From NCBI GenBank assembly GCA_964426355.1, contig CAYRRA010000216.1, forward strand, positions 1-6,592: 6,592 nt of DNA. Direction: 5' to 3'. The notes below the pieces were generated by a model, which worked only from the letters and a program-made list of their open reading frames with translations, had not been told where the DNA came from and searched no databases. This stretch comes from JAJFTV01 sp964426355. Lineage in GTDB: Bacteria; Chloroflexota; Anaerolineae; Anaerolineales; Anaerolineaceae. This document shows positions 6,340-6,592 of the stretch, in pieces. Numbering within the stretch: the stretch's first letter is position 1; each line of letters begins with the position of its first letter. Both the position numbers and the translations under genes were made by a program.

Positions 6340-6356
6340 GCCAGAAAAAGTCTAGA

Positions 6357-6592
6357 TTATTTTTGAACAGCTCCTAACCACTGGCGCCCCCTGTCAATCA
6401 ACCGATATTTCTGCAACAGACTGTTTCTCTTATCCGGGATGGTCATCTCAATCAAGCCCCCCGCCAAGGCTGACTTGAGGTAACGCTCACGGAAGGACTT
6501 ACGGTCAAGCAAACCGAGGGCGGACTGCAGAGCCCCACGGCTCATCTCTCCCCTGAGCACTGCCAGCAACTCTCCGACTTGGGGCGTGACCT
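6357..6592 (-). CDS. C-terminal winged-helix-like end of a Fic-family or RecG-like (AlbA_2) protein, 5' end outside window
   Basis: The frame is open from the right edge to a TAA at 6357, giving 77 complete codons; the true start lies outside. It begins VTPQVGELLAVLRGEMSR and continues with LGLLDRKSFRERYLK, GGLIEMTIPDK and QKYRLIDRGRQWL. This small C-terminal winged-helix-like module is common both in Fic-domain proteins (AMP transferases) and in AlbA_2/divergent-AAA putative transcriptional regulators of the RecG-like type. The catalytic part is not visible, so I cannot tell which it is. The last five residues, GAVQK, and the stop lie within the terminal repeat of the adjacent ISAzo13 element, so the natural C-terminus was probably cut at RQWL with little loss. 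The main domain could still work. It is not part of the glycan operon, being separated by IS elements. Confidence 0.7.
   Translation of the reverse strand, partial: VTPQVGELLAVLRGEMSRGALQSALGLLDRKSFRERYLKSALAGGLIEMTIPDKRNSLLQKYRLIDRGRQWLGAVQK
6359..6374 (-). repeat. Right terminal inverted repeat of the ISAzo13-family element
   Basis: Read on the minus strand it is GGAGCTGTTCAAAAAT. It matches the left end at 12 of 16 positions and is followed outward by TA. It supplies the last codons (G-A-V-Q-K) and part of the stop of the neighbouring truncated gene. Confidence 0.6.

Larger units (their letters stand above)
5098..6374 (-). mobile_element. ISAzo13-family insertion sequence, apparently full length
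   Basis: The element is defined by one transposase gene (5113-6339) lying between imperfect inverted ends. The left end reads GGATGCTTTCAAAAAT on the plus strand (5098-5113) and the right end reads GGAGCTGTTCAAAAAT on the minus strand (6359-6374). A TA is present on each outer side (5096-5097 and 6375-6376), consistent with a 2 bp target duplication. The resulting length of 1277 bp and ends beginning with GG/GA fit what I recall of ISAzo13-family elements. It lies between a transposase remnant on the left and the 3' end of a Fic/RecG-like gene on the right. Boundaries were derived by eye from the shared ends. Confidence 0.7.

Overview
The window looks like chromosomal DNA from a proteobacterium, most likely a gammaproteobacterium. 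This rests on protein families and moderate base composition, not on any marker gene, so the taxonomic call is weak. All convincing genes lie on the minus strand, so transcription runs from right to left.

The left two thirds (2..4006) are a compact five-gene cluster for surface glycan or glycolipid assembly. In transcription order it holds a DPM1-like family 2 glycosyltransferase with two C-terminal membrane helices, two unrelated class I SAM-dependent methyltransferases, a flippase-like membrane protein of the lysylphosphatidylglycerol-synthase TM (UPF0104/YbhN-like) family, and a GT-C/GT39-like multi-pass membrane protein that runs off the left edge. Three of the four junctions overlap and the fourth has a 29 bp gap with a good Shine-Dalgarno sequence, so it reads as one operon. 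A plausible joint role is to load a sugar on a lipid carrier, modify it by methylation, and transfer it outside the membrane. The actual product cannot be read from the sequence.

The right third (4019..6374) is an insertion-sequence graveyard just upstream of the operon. It contains: (a) an IS1595-family (ISXO2-like) transposase broken by one missing base inside its zinc ribbon and truncated at its C-terminus, ending 12 bp before the glycosyltransferase; (b) a C-terminal scrap of a second, different IS1595-family transposase; (c) a full-length ISAzo13-family element of about 1277 bp, with matching imperfect terminal repeats and a TA on each side, whose transposase has Lys where the family has the catalytic Glu.

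At the right edge is the C-terminal winged-helix-like end of a Fic-family or RecG-like (AlbA_2-type) protein. Its last five codons and stop appear to be supplied by the ISAzo13 end. The IS elements have therefore probably separated the glycan operon from its original upstream neighbour and promoter.

I found no rRNA, tRNA, CRISPR array or clearly novel defence system. The most notable points are the E-to-K change in the ISAzo13 transposase, the single-base lesion in the IS1595 transposase, the IS material abutting the operon's first gene, and a terminator-like hairpin lying inside the open frame at the left edge.
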